In this document: positions 15,418 to 24,748 of the stretch, in pieces
How the letters are laid out: every line of letters starts with the position of its first letter
Position numbering within the stretch: position 1 is the first letter of the stretch
Assembly (NCBI GenBank): GCA_009691715.1
Contig: SIAN01000002.1
Span: forward strand, 168,432-232,431
Source: Planctomycetota bacterium
GTDB taxonomy: Bacteria; Planctomycetota; B15-G4; SIAN01
DNA length: 64,000 bases
Direction: 5' to 3'
Position numbers and translations under genes: made by a program
The notes under the pieces: generated by a model
The model's input: only the letters and a program-made list of their open reading frames with translations
What the model was told of the DNA's origin: nothing
Database searches by the model: none

Positions 15418-17904
15418 TCACTCGTCGAGGTAGCCGAGCTCCCGCAGCAGCTGCCGCTGCTCTTCCGAGAGGCCACGACCCTCAGGCGTGTCGCACGTCG
15501 GCAGCTGCGACAGGAGTGCCTGCATCGCGATGAGCTGCTGGTCGAGGCGCGCTTCGAGGCGTCCGCGCAGCTCCGACTCGTCCATGGCGCGATCGCTCGC
15601 CGCGGCGGGGTCGTCGACCAGATGGAACAAACGGGTTTCGACGTCGCGTCCTTCCCGATGCCAGCGAAGCAGCTGCCACGGACCGGCGACCAACGACTCG
15701 CGTCGAGTCGCGCGGTCGGGACGCCCGAGGATCTGGACTGGCGGCGGCCGGGCGGTGTCGCCGGGGAAGAGTGCGTCGCGGCCGAATGCGCGCGCCTCCG
15801 GCGGAAGGGCGAGGCGGGCGGCGAGCGTGACCGCGACGTCCGTCAACTCGACCGGCGCGTCGATCGAGCAGGGTGCGATTCCGGGGCCGGCCAGGATCCA
15901 TGGCACGCGCGTCGATTCGCTCCACAGTTCGTGCCCGTGGCCGACGTTGCCGTGCTCTCCAAACTCCTCGCCATGGTCGGCGACGACGCAGAGCAGCGTC
16001 TCGTCTGCGATCCCGAGTTGTTCGAGCAGAGCCTGCAGACGCCCGATCAGTTCATGGTCGACCTGCGCCACGGTGCCGGCGTAGAGCGCGCGAAGCCGCG
16101 CGGCAGCGATCGAATCGCCCTTCAGGAGCGCCTCCCGGAGCGCGACCGGATCGTCGTCGAGCCAGCGGGCCGCAGGATCGGAGAACGGGCGGAGGAACTC
16201 GGCGGACGGAGCGTAGTTGTGCACGAAGAACGTGTGCAGGAAGAGGAAGCTCGGGACCGTCGCGTGCGCGCGGATCCACTCGAGTGCAGGCTCCAGCGGC
16301 GGAGTGGACGCCGCTCGCATCGACGTCCCCTTCGGCGCTGCGCCACGTTTGATCCTGGTCCGCCCCATCGGGTCGTCGACGGAGTAGAGATCGAACCCCG
16401 ACGCGAATCCGAACTCGGGCGCGACGAAGCCGCCGCCCGTGAACGCTGCCGTCGCGAAACCAGCGTCGCGCAACCGTCGCGCCAGCATCGCCGTCCGCCG
16501 CGGATCGATCCGATCGTCGCTACTTAGCAGACGGTGGATCAGCGGATGCTGGCTGCTGAACATGCTGGCGTGGGTCGGAAGCGTGTAGCTCGAAGGCGAC
16601 CACACCGTCTCGAAGCGCGCCCCACGCGCGGCAAGTTCGTCGAGCACGGGCGTGCAGGCGCCGGCGCGCCCGTAGCAGCCGAGCGCGTCCGCGCGCAGCG
16701 TGTCGAGCGACACCACGATCACGTGGCGAGCCTCGGACGACGCGATGTCGGTTGCTCCAGACTCCGGCGTCACGGGCGGCGTCACGCGCGGTGCCGCAAC
16801 GATGCGCGGCGAACCGAGGAATGTCAGCAACTGCGCCTCGTCCCCTTCGATTGCGCTCGACAAGAACGACAACTCGATGCTCCGCCCCGCGAACCGCGCG
16901 AGGTCGATCGACTCGAGCGGCAACGGTTGCGCTGCCCCCATCGACGCCGCGTCCCGCTCGAATCGTCCGACCGACTCGCCGTCGACGCGGACCTCGATCG
17001 CCGCACGCCCACCCTCCGCCGCGCCGACCGCGCCGAACATCGCGATCAGGTGCGACGGTTCGGCGGGCAGCGACAACGGGAAGTTCACCTCCGCCCCGGC
17101 CGGGAGCAGCAGTGTGTCGACGCTCGACTGCGCGACCTCGATCAGCCTCCGCGCTGGCGCCGTCGACTCGTCCCCCGCGAGGCGCGCGCGCGAAACGACC
17201 GCTCGCGCGAAGAGCACCGTGCGCACTTCGATGGCATCGACGTCGAGCGGATGCTCGCCCGGCATCAGCGAGATGCTGATCGAGCGGCGCTGTGGGACGG
17301 GCGGAAGCACGACCTCGACGTCGCGCCACTCGCTCGAACCGCCGATCGGCACTTCGCGGGCGAAGGCGTGGCCGAGGCCGACCTCGTCGAACCACTTCAG
17401 CTCGGCCCGCAACTCCGAAGCACTCGGCGCACTGCGGGCGTGCGAGACGATCCAGAGCTTGGCCTGCGTTTTCCCAGCCGCAGCGCGAACGCGAGCGCGC
17501 ACAACCAAGGCTGCCGACGGCAGCGCCGCGAACAGGCGGTGCAGGCCGCCATCCGCGGGCGCGAGCGTCAGGAACTCGACGTCGTCGATACGCGAAGGCG
17601 TGGCCCGCGAACGCGGCGGGACGGCCGGCCCTTCGCCGAGCGACTGGCGCCAGAGCCCATCGAACCACGGCGGTTGCGGGACGCGGTCGCCGTCGAGACT
17701 TTCGCGACTCAGCGTGACGCCGGGTGAATCGAGGTCGCCGTCGAGGCCGCGCATCGGGCCCGACAGCCGCGCCTGCGGGAGCAAGTCCAGCAAAGCGAGC
17801 GAGCGCGCCGGTGAGGGCGCGCTCGCAGTGGAGGCAACATCGTTGCTGGCCGCACCGGAGCAGCCAGCGAGGAGGGACAGCGCGAGGGTCCGCGCGCCTG
17901 TCAA
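15418..17904 (-). CDS. sulfatase-family lipoprotein (alkaline phosphatase superfamily)
   Basis: The product is 828 residues, with a signal peptide and lipobox (LLAGCSG), a large N-terminal beta-rich region (about 50-385) and a C-terminal sulfatase-like domain. That domain begins with the metal-binding VSLDTLRADALGCYG and continues with VVADHGEEFGEHG and VGHGHELWSES. The segment aligned to the CxPxR nucleophile loop reads SYTLPTHASMF (about residue 437), so Thr replaces the Cys that would become formylglycine. The protein may therefore act on phosphoesters or have a non-formylglycine mechanism. Its start overlaps the stop of rpsI by 4 bp, an unusual coupling of an exported enzyme to a ribosomal protein. 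Confidence 0.8.
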   Translation of the reverse strand: MTGARTLALSLLAGCSGAASNDVASTASAPSPARSLALLDLLPQARLSGPMRGLDGDLDSPGVTLSRESLDGDRVPQPPWFDGLWRQSLGEGPAVPPRSRATPSRIDDVEFLTLAPADGGLHRLFAALPSAALVVRARVRAAAGKTQAKLWIVSHARSAPSASELRAELKWFDEVGLGHAFAREVPIGGSSEWRDVEVVLPPVPQRRSISISLMPGEHPLDVDAIEVRTVLFARAVVSRARLAGDESTAPARRLIEVAQSSVDTLLLPAGAEVNFPLSLPAEPSHLIAMFGAVGAAEGGRAAIEVRVDGESVGRFERDAASMGAAQPLPLESIDLARFAGRSIELSFLSSAIEGDEAQLLTFLGSPRIVAAPRVTPPVTPESGATDIASSEARHVIVVSLDTLRADALGCYGRAGACTPVLDELAARGARFETVWSPSSYTLPTHASMFSSQHPLIHRLLSSDDRIDPRRTAMLARRLRDAGFATAAFTGGGFVAPEFGFASGFDLYSVDDPMGRTRIKRGAAPKGTSMRAASTPPLEPALEWIRAHATVPSFLFLHTFFVHNYAPSAEFLRPFSDPAARWLDDDPVALREALLKGDSIAAARLRALYAGTVAQVDHELIGRLQALLEQLGIADETLLCVVADHGEEFGEHGNVGHGHELWSESTRVPWILAGPGIAPCSIDAPVELTDVAVTLAARLALPPEARAFGRDALFPGDTARPPPVQILGRPDRATRRESLVAGPWQLLRWHREGRDVETRLFHLVDDPAAASDRAMDESELRGRLEARLDQQLIAMQALLSQLPTCDTPEGRGLSEEQRQLLRELGYLDE

Positions 17905-18398
17905 CGCTTCGAGAACTGGAACCGTCGACGAGCGCCGCGCTGACCGTACTTCTTGCGCTCCTTCATGCGGCTGTCACGGGTCAGGAAGCCGATCGGGCGA
18001 AGCACCGGCTCGACCGTGTCGTCCGCGTTGCACAGCGCTCGAGACAGCCCCATCCGCACGGCACCGGCCTGACCGGTCTGGCCGCCACCATTCACATTGG
18101 CGAAGACGTCCCACTTGCCTTCCGCTTGCAGCGCCGCGAGCGGCGCGCGGGCATCGAAGAGGTCTTGCGGCGTCGGGAAGAAGGCCTTCACGTCACGATC
18201 GTTCACCAGGAAGATCCCGGTTCCAGGACGCACGCGCAGGCGCGCGACCGAGGTCTTGCGGCGGCCGGTACCCCAGTAGTAGCCGCCGAGCAGCTTTCCC
18301 TTGAGACGCGACGGAACACGCGTCGACGCGACCGGTGCACCTGCAGGTGCGGCGACGACCTCGGGAACCGGTTCGGGGACATTGCGCATCGGGTTCAT
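17901..18398 (-). CDS. rpsI: 30S ribosomal protein S9
   Basis: This 165-residue protein contains the S9 core, GTGRRKTSVARLRV near residue 43 and the basic C-terminus KYGQRGARRRFQFSKR, which reaches the P site of the small subunit. Compared with the usual 130 residues it has an N-terminal extension of about 40 residues rich in Pro, Val and Ala. An internal ATG at 18389 is an alternative start. It follows rplM by 61 bp, the usual bacterial rplM-rpsI pair, and is coupled to the downstream sulfatase. Confidence 0.95.
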   Translation of the reverse strand: MNPMRNVPEPVPEVVAAPAGAPVASTRVPSRLKGKLLGGYYWGTGRRKTSVARLRVRPGTGIFLVNDRDVKAFFPTPQDLFDARAPLAALQAEGKWDVFANVNGGGQTGQAGAVRMGLSRALCNADDTVEPVLRPIGFLTRDSRMKERKKYGQRGARRRFQFSKR

Positions 18399-18459
18399 GA
18401 AGCTCTGGCTGATGAGAAGGGTGACACGGAACGAAGCGAGCCGGGATCCGTACGCGGAC

Positions 18460-18897
18460 TCAGCTCGCAGTCAACACGAGCGGCTTGGGCTGCTGCGCGC
18501 CGTGCGGATGCTCGGCGCCAGCGTAGACCTTCATCTTCTTCAACATCGCGCGGCCGAGCTTGGTCTTCGGCAGCATGCGGCGCACCGCCAGCGTGATCAA
18601 CTCCGCGGGCTTGTCGGCGAGGACCTTGCCCGCGGTTCGCTCCTTCAGCCCGCCGATCCAACCGGTGTGGTAGCGGACCATACGCGTGTCGGCTTTGGTG
18701 CCAGTGAGCTTCACCTTGGCAGCATTGATCACGACGATGAACTCGCCGGTGTCGATGTGCGCCGAGTAGATCGGGCGGTGCTTGCCCATCAAGATCGTCG
18801 CGATTCGCACGGCCATCCGACCCAGCACCACCCCAGTGGCATCCACCAGATGCCAGCCACGCGGGACGTCGCACTTCTTCGGATAGGTCGTGTTCAT
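18460..18897 (-). CDS. rplM: 50S ribosomal protein L13
   Basis: The 145-residue product has typical L13 sequence (GWHLVDATGVVLGRMA, YRHTG-type YHTGWIGGL, AVRRMLPKTKLGRAML). The start at ATG 18897 gives the normal length; the frame is open for a further 53 codons upstream, but that extension lacks any conserved residue. L13 is an early-assembling large-subunit protein and pairs with S9 downstream. The 200 bp upstream lie between it and the FtsQ-like gene and probably hold its promoter. Confidence 0.95.
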   Translation of the reverse strand: MNTTYPKKCDVPRGWHLVDATGVVLGRMAVRIATILMGKHRPIYSAHIDTGEFIVVINAAKVKLTGTKADTRMVRYHTGWIGGLKERTAGKVLADKPAELITLAVRRMLPKTKLGRAMLKKMKVYAGAEHPHGAQQPKPLVLTAS

Positions 18898-19104
18898 GGA
18901 CGGATTGAGCTCGCGTTCCTTGCCCGGGGCGACAACGACGCGCAGCCGCTTCGACGAACTCGAAAGCGTCCCGCGCGCCCGTCGAGGTCGCACCTCGCCG
19001 GAAAAAGGGAGGCGGGAGTCTATAGGCGTGCCCGGTCGGGTCAAGCTGCCGTCCACCCGGGAGACTGCCGGTGGCGCGGTCCCCGGGGCGGAATCAAAGG
19101 CCGA

Positions 19105-20058
19105 TCACTCTCCGTGCGGAGCGGCAACCAGGGCCGGCTCGTCATCGAAGACGACCGACGGCTCGCTGAACTGCAAACGCACGCGGCGGATGCCCGCGAG
19201 TTCGGGGTAGCGCGCAGCGACCCGCTTGAGTCCGCGCACTTTGGCGTCCGCGGTCGGCTCGAGCGCGCCGAGCTCGGCGTGCGCCTGAGAGCGCCCCCAT
19301 TCAATGGCGAGCCCGGACGCCGTGTAGAGCTCGACGTCGGTGATCGATGTCCCGGCGGAGCGCTCTTTCGGCGTCACGTCAATGACCTCGATCGCGAAGC
19401 CGCGGCGCGCCAGGTCGGCCCGGAACGGCTCGATCTCGAGCGCGACCTTCAGCCCCTCTTCCAGCGCGCGCTCGCGCACCCGCCCGCCGCAGACGACGCC
19501 ACGAAGCGGCCGGCTGGTGTGCAGCAGCGGCAGATCGTGACGGGTCAGGAATTCGGCGGCATCGGCGGCGACCGCAACGACGATCGCGTCACCATCGATC
19601 AGCACCAACCCCTGCTCGGACTCGACCAGCGCGACCGGTTCGCGCAGCGTGACCTCGACTTCAAGCCGATTGGGGTATCGCTTCTGCACGCCGTCGACAC
19701 TTTTCACCCAGCCGGTCGCCGTGCCGATCGCGCGAGTGAGCAGAGCGACTTGCGCGTCGTCGCGAAGCGGGGTCGGCTCGAGCTCGGCGAGTGCGTCACG
19801 CATCGACTGGGCGACGCCACCCTCGAGCCACTCGGCGCCGGACTCGAGCTCGAAGTAGGCCGGATCGACCAGGAACGCGCGATCACGGCCCTCGAGCACC
19901 CCCGGCCAGCGCGGCAGCAACCAGATCGCTGCACCGATGAGCAACGCGAGGAGCGGCAGTCGCAGCGAACGCGCTGCGGCTGGTGCCGCAGTGGTGTCGC
20001 GGTCGAACTCCGATGCTGCAGGCGGGCGCGCCGAAGCACGCAGCTTCACGGAAGCCAA
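19105..20058 (-). CDS. FtsQ/DivIB-like POTRA membrane protein
   Basis: This 317-residue protein has a basic N-terminal tail, one membrane segment (about residues 30-50) and an extracytoplasmic region. In it, VKSVDGVQKRYPNRLEVEVTLREPVALVE is split around a YPNRLEVEV core that resembles the POTRA/FtsQ beta domain, where RxPxxLxVxVxER is typical. FtsQ links early and late divisome proteins. The family call rests on this segment and topology only. The start is TTG 20058, supported by GGAGG 7 nt upstream. No mur or fts genes are adjacent; it precedes rplM-rpsI. Confidence 0.5.
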   Translation of the reverse strand: MASVKLRASARPPAASEFDRDTTAAPAAARSLRLPLLALLIGAAIWLLPRWPGVLEGRDRAFLVDPAYFELESGAEWLEGGVAQSMRDALAELEPTPLRDDAQVALLTRAIGTATGWVKSVDGVQKRYPNRLEVEVTLREPVALVESEQGLVLIDGDAIVVAVAADAAEFLTRHDLPLLHTSRPLRGVVCGGRVRERALEEGLKVALEIEPFRADLARRGFAIEVIDVTPKERSAGTSITDVELYTASGLAIEWGRSQAHAELGALEPTADAKVRGLKRVAARYPELAGIRRVRLQFSEPSVVFDDEPALVAAPHGE

Positions 20059-20139
20059 GACTCCCCCTCCCGATCTACGGACGTCCTGCCCGCGCCGCCA
20101 GCTCGCCCAGCTGCCGACGCGGGATTGATTCCGGGGCGA

Positions 20140-20391
20140 TTATGACCGGTTGACGGCCACCCTCGCAGCCTCGATCCCGGCCGGCCGCGCTTCCGCCTTG
20201 GGCGCGCGCGCCTCAATGTCCTCGATCACGCACTCGAGCGTCGTGACGACCGACTCGAACAACTCGCGATTGACGGTGACCGCGTCGGCGTTTTTGGCGC
20301 CCTCAAGCTCGCGATAGAGCAGCCCGATCAACACCTTGAGCGGCGCCGTGCGACGCACCAAGTCCGACCCCGACTTGACCACCTTTTCCAT
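20140..20391 (-). CDS. small conserved-looking protein of unknown function
   Basis: The product is 83 residues from ATG 20391, preceded by GGAGG with 9-nt spacing on the reverse strand, so translation is well supported. It is predicted mostly helical (LKVLIGLLYRELEGAK, VTTLECVIEDIEARAP), acidic in the middle and without membrane segments. I do not recognise a family. It is the first gene of the leftward group leading to the FtsQ-like protein, rplM and rpsI, and is divergent from the helicase. Confidence 0.6.
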   Translation of the reverse strand: MEKVVKSGSDLVRRTAPLKVLIGLLYRELEGAKNADAVTVNRELFESVVTTLECVIEDIEARAPKAEARPAGIEAARVAVNRS

Positions 20392-20649
20392 GACCCCCCA
20401 CCTCCTGCTGGATTCCGCCGCGCCGAGCGGTTCAATGGCGGCTGTTTCACATGCCGCCAGGGCCGCCGGGCGCAAGTCCGACGGCGGGAGCGCGAGCGCT
20501 CCTCCCGCCACCACCGGCGGGTCCGCCACGGCGCGGGATCTTAGGAGCCGACAAGCCACTCCACGCTCCCACCTTCTGGCTGCCGGAGGGGCTGGCATCG
20601 TGGCTCGCACCGACAAGTTTTCACTCCTTTCTCACTGGTCTTCAACATC
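20392..20649. other. divergent intergenic region, small protein / helicase
   Basis: These 258 bp separate two divergent starts and should hold both promoters. A T-rich, CT-rich run near 20612-20640 stands out from the GC-rich surroundings. No promoter boxes could be assigned with confidence and no RNA gene was recognised. Confidence 0.4.
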
Positions 20650-22701
20650 TTGCTCAACGGGCAGAGCTCCCCTTCGCAGCCTTCGTCCGACCTCCCGGAT
20701 GTGACCCACTGGCGCGGCTACACGCTCAGCCCGTTCCAGCGTGAAGCGGTCCGCGCCATTGGCGCCGGACAGGATGTCCTGCTCTCCGCGCCGACCGGAT
20801 CGGGGAAGACGTTGGTCGCCGAATACGCGATCGAAGCCTGCATCGCCGCCGGCAAGCGTGCGATCTACACCGCTCCGATCAAGGCGCTGTCGAACCAGAA
20901 GTTCCGCGACTTCCGGGCGCTTAAGAGTTTCGACGTCGGGATCATGACCGGCGACGTGACGCTGCGACCGAATGCGCCGCTGTTGATCATGACGACCGAG
21001 ATCTTCCGCAACTCGCTGTTCGAGCGCGGCGAAGAGCTCGACGACCTGGGGTGGATCGTCTTCGACGAAATCCACTACATGGACGACCTCGAGCGCGGCA
21101 CCGTCTGGGAAGAGAGCCTGATCTTCCTGCCGAAGAACGTGCGCCTTCTCGCCCTGTCCGCGACCGTCTCGAACCTCGGTCAGTTCTGCGAGTGGATCGA
21201 ACAGGTGCGCAGCCGGCCGGTGGCGAGGGTCGAGTCGAAGGAGCGGCCCGTCCCGCTCGTCCACTTCCTGCACTTCCCGGGTCTCGGGCCCAAGCGCGCC
21301 GATCGCGTGAAGCAGTTGCCGACAGCGACGCATGCCCCGCGCGGCCGCGACGGTCCGCGCGGCCGGCGCGGTGGCGGAGGCGGCGGGCGGCCGGGAGGCG
21401 GCCGGGTGTCAGCGGTCGACCTGCTCGACCGTCTGGAGCAGCAGGACCAGTTGCCCGCGCTGTTCTTCTGCTTCAGCCGGCGCGAAGTCGAGCAGCGCGC
21501 GAGAGAGAACGCGCGCCGGCGCCTCCTCGACGACGAACAGCGGCGGCGGATCGAGAAGCTCTTCGACGAGATCTCCGATCGCTTCGAGATCAAGGCTGAC
21601 GCTGCGCTCGACGAACTGCGCGCGCTCGCGCTCGCCGGGGTCAGCTTCCACCACGCCGGCCTGCTGCCGCTGCACAAGGAGCTGGTCGAGCGGCTGTTCA
21701 CGTCGGGGTTGCTGCGCCTGCTCTTCACAACCGAGACGTTCGCGCTCGGCATCAACATGCCCGCGCGCAGCGTGGTCTTCGGCTCGCTGCGCAAGTTCGA
21801 CGGCGTCAACTTCGACCGGCTGATGACGCGCGAGTACCAGCAGATGGCCGGGCGCGCCGGGCGGCTCGGACTTGATGACCAAGGACTCGTCTACTCCATC
21901 GTCGACCCGCGCGACCGGCTCGCCGACCTGCAGCGCACGATCTTCGGCAACGTCGAGCCGATCCGCAGCCGGTTCAACCTGTCGTACTCGACGATCTTGA
22001 ACCTGCGCGACCATCTCGGCGACCGGTTGTGGGAGGCGTGGGAGCGCAGCTTCAACAATTTCCAGTGGTCGCGCATGCCGAAGAAGAAGCGCGAGCAGAA
22101 CGAACAGAAGCAGCGCGCTGCGATCGCGCGACGGCTGCAGCTGCTGGAGGAGTTCGGCTACCTGAATGGCACGGAACTGCAGCAAAAGGGCCAATTCGCC
22201 CGCAAGATCAACGGTTACGAGCTACCGGCGGTCGAGCTGATCGATTCCGGATTGTTCCGCGCGCTCGACGACGAGCAGATCGCCGTCGTGTTGTCTTCAA
22301 TCGTCTTCGAGGAGCGGCGCAGCGACCTGTTCAAGCCGATCGACCCGCGCCTGCTCGGCCCGCTTCGCGCGGACGCGATCCGCATCGTCGACCGCGTGAT
22401 CGAGCGCGAGCTCGCGCTTGGCATCCATCCGCAGACGCGGTCGCTCGACTTCGCGATCGCCGGCGTGATCAGCGCCTGGTGGCGCGGTGCCAGCTTCGAC
22501 GACGTTTCCGAGCTGACCAACGCCTCTCACGGCGACCTCGTCCGCACGTTGCGACTCGTGATCCAGCTGCTGAAGCAGATGCGCAAGGTCTACGGACACG
22601 ACCGCGCGCTCGCAGAGCAGTTCGAGCGCGTGCACGTAGGGCTCTCCCGCGACGAGATCGACGCGCAGCGACAGCTCGAGCTCGGGGATCCGAAGAATTG
22701 A
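20650..22701 (+). CDS. Ski2/Mtr4-like DEAD-box family RNA helicase
   Basis: This 683-residue superfamily 2 helicase is of the Ski2/Mtr4/HelY type. Motifs in order are Q-like FQREAV, Walker A SAPTGSGKT (about 47-55), TAPIKALSNQKF, MTTEIFRN, DEIHYMDD, SATVSN, FFCFSRREVE, TETFALGINMPA and QMAGRAGRLG. A glycine/arginine-rich insertion (about 228-248) separates the two RecA lobes. The C-terminal region resembles the ratchet/helical bundle of Ski2 enzymes. It probably unwinds structured RNA, though a DNA substrate is possible. The start is uncertain: TTG 20650 gives this length, while GTG 20701 would remove 17 residues; neither has a clear ribosome-binding site. Confidence 0.88.
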   Translation: MLNGQSSPSQPSSDLPDVTHWRGYTLSPFQREAVRAIGAGQDVLLSAPTGSGKTLVAEYAIEACIAAGKRAIYTAPIKALSNQKFRDFRALKSFDVGIMTGDVTLRPNAPLLIMTTEIFRNSLFERGEELDDLGWIVFDEIHYMDDLERGTVWEESLIFLPKNVRLLALSATVSNLGQFCEWIEQVRSRPVARVESKERPVPLVHFLHFPGLGPKRADRVKQLPTATHAPRGRDGPRGRRGGGGGGRPGGGRVSAVDLLDRLEQQDQLPALFFCFSRREVEQRARENARRRLLDDEQRRRIEKLFDEISDRFEIKADAALDELRALALAGVSFHHAGLLPLHKELVERLFTSGLLRLLFTTETFALGINMPARSVVFGSLRKFDGVNFDRLMTREYQQMAGRAGRLGLDDQGLVYSIVDPRDRLADLQRTIFGNVEPIRSRFNLSYSTILNLRDHLGDRLWEAWERSFNNFQWSRMPKKKREQNEQKQRAAIARRLQLLEEFGYLNGTELQQKGQFARKINGYELPAVELIDSGLFRALDDEQIAVVLSSIVFEERRSDLFKPIDPRLLGPLRADAIRIVDRVIERELALGIHPQTRSLDFAIAGVISAWWRGASFDDVSELTNASHGDLVRTLRLVIQLLKQMRKVYGHDRALAEQFERVHVGLSRDEIDAQRQLELGDPKN

Positions 22702-22742
22702 GCGCTCGCGCGGCCGGAGGAGCGCTCGCGCGGAGCGGGGAC

Positions 22743-23354
22743 TCAGCTTGAACGGCTCGTGCCGCGGCTGTTTTGGTGGAGACGCGCGATCCACTTGATC
22801 AGCACGTCGCACTCGAGATTGACGCGTTCGCCGGCGCGGCGGGTGGCGAGGTTGGTGACGGCATGCGTGTGCGGGACGATCGTGCAGGCGAATCGGTCGC
22901 TGTCGAGTTCGGCGATCGTGAGCGAGATGCCGTCGATCGCGATGCAGCCCTTTGGCACCATCTGCGCCAGCAGATCGGCGCTTGCGACGACGACCAACCA
23001 GCGGTCGCCGTGACGCTCATCGAAGCTGACGATGGTGCCGACGCTGTCCACGTGGCCCTGGACGAGGTGGCCGTCGAGGCGATCCTCGAGTCGCATCGCC
23101 CGCTCGAAATTGACGCGGGCGCCGGGTCGCAGGTCGCCGAGTGCCGTGCGCCGAAGCGTCTCTCCTGCGAGATCGAAGGCGATTTCCGCACCTTGGCGCG
23201 CCACGACGGTGAGGCAGGCGCCGTTCACGGCGACACTTTGGCCGGTGTCGAGCGCCGTCGCGATCGGCGCGAGATCGAGCACCAGACGCGAGCCCAAAGC
23301 CGACGGGGCGCACGCGACGACCTCCGCCGTTCCCTCGATGATCCCACGAAACAT
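22743..23354 (-). CDS. ribE: riboflavin synthase alpha subunit
   Basis: The 203-residue protein starts with MFRGIIEG and contains the two homologous lumazine-binding halves (VNGACLTVV near 43-51 and IDGISLTIA near 141-149). The enzyme makes riboflavin by dismutation of two 6,7-dimethyl-8-ribityllumazine molecules. The length is normal for the family. It is transcribed leftward, divergent from trmD with about 157 bp between starts, and no other rib gene is adjacent. The last about 10 residues form a Ser/Arg-rich tail. Confidence 0.93.
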   Translation of the reverse strand: MFRGIIEGTAEVVACAPSALGSRLVLDLAPIATALDTGQSVAVNGACLTVVARQGAEIAFDLAGETLRRTALGDLRPGARVNFERAMRLEDRLDGHLVQGHVDSVGTIVSFDERHGDRWLVVVASADLLAQMVPKGCIAIDGISLTIAELDSDRFACTIVPHTHAVTNLATRRAGERVNLECDVLIKWIARLHQNSRGTSRSS

Positions 23355-23511
23355 GCGACTGCCCCCGGGGCGCGCCTTGACCGCAAAGGCGGCCATCCTA
23401 GACTCCTCGCCCTTTCCAACTGAAGGCGGCAAGTGGTGCGTGCACCATTCGCGGCGCTTCGGGACGCATGCGGCGGGTGTCGCAACGAAGTTTGGACTGA
23501 AGAAGTTGGCG

Positions 23512-24252
23512 ATGCTCGTCCAGGTCTTGACTCTGTTCCCGCGTCTCATCAACGACTTCGTGGCGCTCGGTTTGCCGCGGATCGCCATCGAGAAGGGCGC
23601 GCTGTCCGTGCAGTCGGTCGATCTGCGTGGTTTCACGCACGACGTCCACCGCACGGTCGACGACCGCCCCTTCGGGGGCGGAGCGGGAATGGTCCTGATG
23701 TGCGCTCCGATCGTCGACGCCGTCGAGGCGCTGGAACAGGATCCGCAAACACTTCTGCAGCACGGCGTCGCCCACCGCGTGCTGCTGACACCGCGCGGCC
23801 GGCGGCTCGACCAGCGCAAGCTGCGGGAACTCGCCAAGGTCGAGCGGTTGCTGTTGCTGTGCGGGCATTACGAAGGGATCGACGAACGGGTGCGCCTCGC
23901 CATGCCATGGGATGAGATCTCGATCGGAGACTTCGTGCTCTCCGGCGGGGAGCCAGCCGCGCTGGCGCTCCTCGACGGCGTCGCGCGATTGCTCCCTGGC
24001 GTCACGGGCGATCCGGAATCGACGGTCCACGAATCATTCGAAGACGATCTTCTCGAGGCGCCGCATTTCACGCGGCCCCGGGAGTTTCGCGGGATGGCGG
24101 TGCCGGAGGTGCTCCTCTCCGGCGACCACGCGGCGATCGGACGTTGGCGCCACGAGCAATCCTGGTTGATCACGGAGGAGCGACGCGCCGACCTGCTGCA
24201 GGCGCGTGCGGCCAGACACGCAGCGACGGAAGGAAAGCCATGGATCGAGTGA
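23512..24252 (+). CDS. trmD: tRNA (guanine-37-N1)-methyltransferase
   Basis: This 246-residue SPOUT-class enzyme is recognised by [12 protein letters not shown] at the start, [16 protein letters not shown], the knot motif [14 protein letters not shown] and [20 protein letters not shown]. It methylates G37 of tRNAs and thereby prevents +1 frameshifting. ATG 23512 gives the usual N-terminus. The gene overlaps rplS by 13 bp, a common bacterial pair; rpsP and rimM, often upstream in other bacteria, are absent here. Confidence 0.95.
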   Translation: MLVQVLTLFPRLINDFVALGLPRIAIEKGALSVQSVDLRGFTHDVHRTVDDRPFGGGAGMVLMCAPIVDAVEALEQDPQTLLQHGVAHRVLLTPRGRRLDQRKLRELAKVERLLLLCGHYEGIDERVRLAMPWDEISIGDFVLSGGEPAALALLDGVARLLPGVTGDPESTVHESFEDDLLEAPHFTRPREFRGMAVPEVLLSGDHAAIGRWRHEQSWLITEERRADLLQARAARHAATEGKPWIE

Positions 24253-24650
24253 GCCACGCGGTCGAGTCGTTCCTGAAGAAGACCCCGCCCGCGTTCGACG
24301 TCGGCGACACCGTCGACGTGCACGTGCGCATCCAGGAAGGTGACAAGGAGCGCGTGCAGCTCTTCACCGGGATCGTGCTGTGCAAGAAGAACCGCGGCAT
24401 CGCCGCCACTTTCACGGTGCGCCGGATCGTGCAGGGAGAGGGTGTTGAACGCATCTTCCCGCTGCATTCCCCGTTCGTCGCCGACATCAAAGTGAAGCGC
24501 CGGCACCACGTGCACCGGTCGAAGCTCTACTACCTGCGCGAACGTTCGGGCAAGTCGGCGCGCATGCGCGAGCGGATCGACATGAAGGAGTTGCTGGTGC
24601 CCGGCGAGGCCACTGCGGCTCCCGAAGCGGCGCCTGCCACCAAGTCCTGA
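24240..24650 (+). CDS. rplS: 50S ribosomal protein L19
   Basis: The 136-residue product has L19 motifs ([57 protein letters not shown]-like [15 protein letters not shown]). L19 lies at the 30S-50S interface. The ATG at 24240 is preceded by an AAGGA-type ribosome site inside the trmD C-terminus, and its first 13 bp overlap trmD. The C-terminal about 20 residues are an Ala/Pro-rich tail beyond the usual length. Confidence 0.95.
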   Translation: MDRVSHAVESFLKKTPPAFDVGDTVDVHVRIQEGDKERVQLFTGIVLCKKNRGIAATFTVRRIVQGEGVERIFPLHSPFVADIKVKRRHHVHRSKLYYLRERSGKSARMRERIDMKELLVPGEATAAPEAAPATKS

Positions 24651-24686
24651 CCGCTCCCCTGACCTCTCCCACGTCTCGATCCGACC

Positions 24687-24723
24687 GGGGCGGGAGGCTT
24701 CACTGACGCCTCTCGCCCTGTTT
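24687..24723 (+). terminator. possible intrinsic terminator after rplS
   Basis: A stem of 11 to 12 bp (GGCGGGAGGC at 24689-24698 with GCCTCTCGCC at 24708-24717, one G-U pair) has a 9-nt loop and is followed by CTGTTT. The T run is short, so termination may be partial, allowing some read-through into secDF. Confidence 0.45.
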
Positions 24724-24748
24724 CCGTCTCCCGGGAACGCATCTGTCC

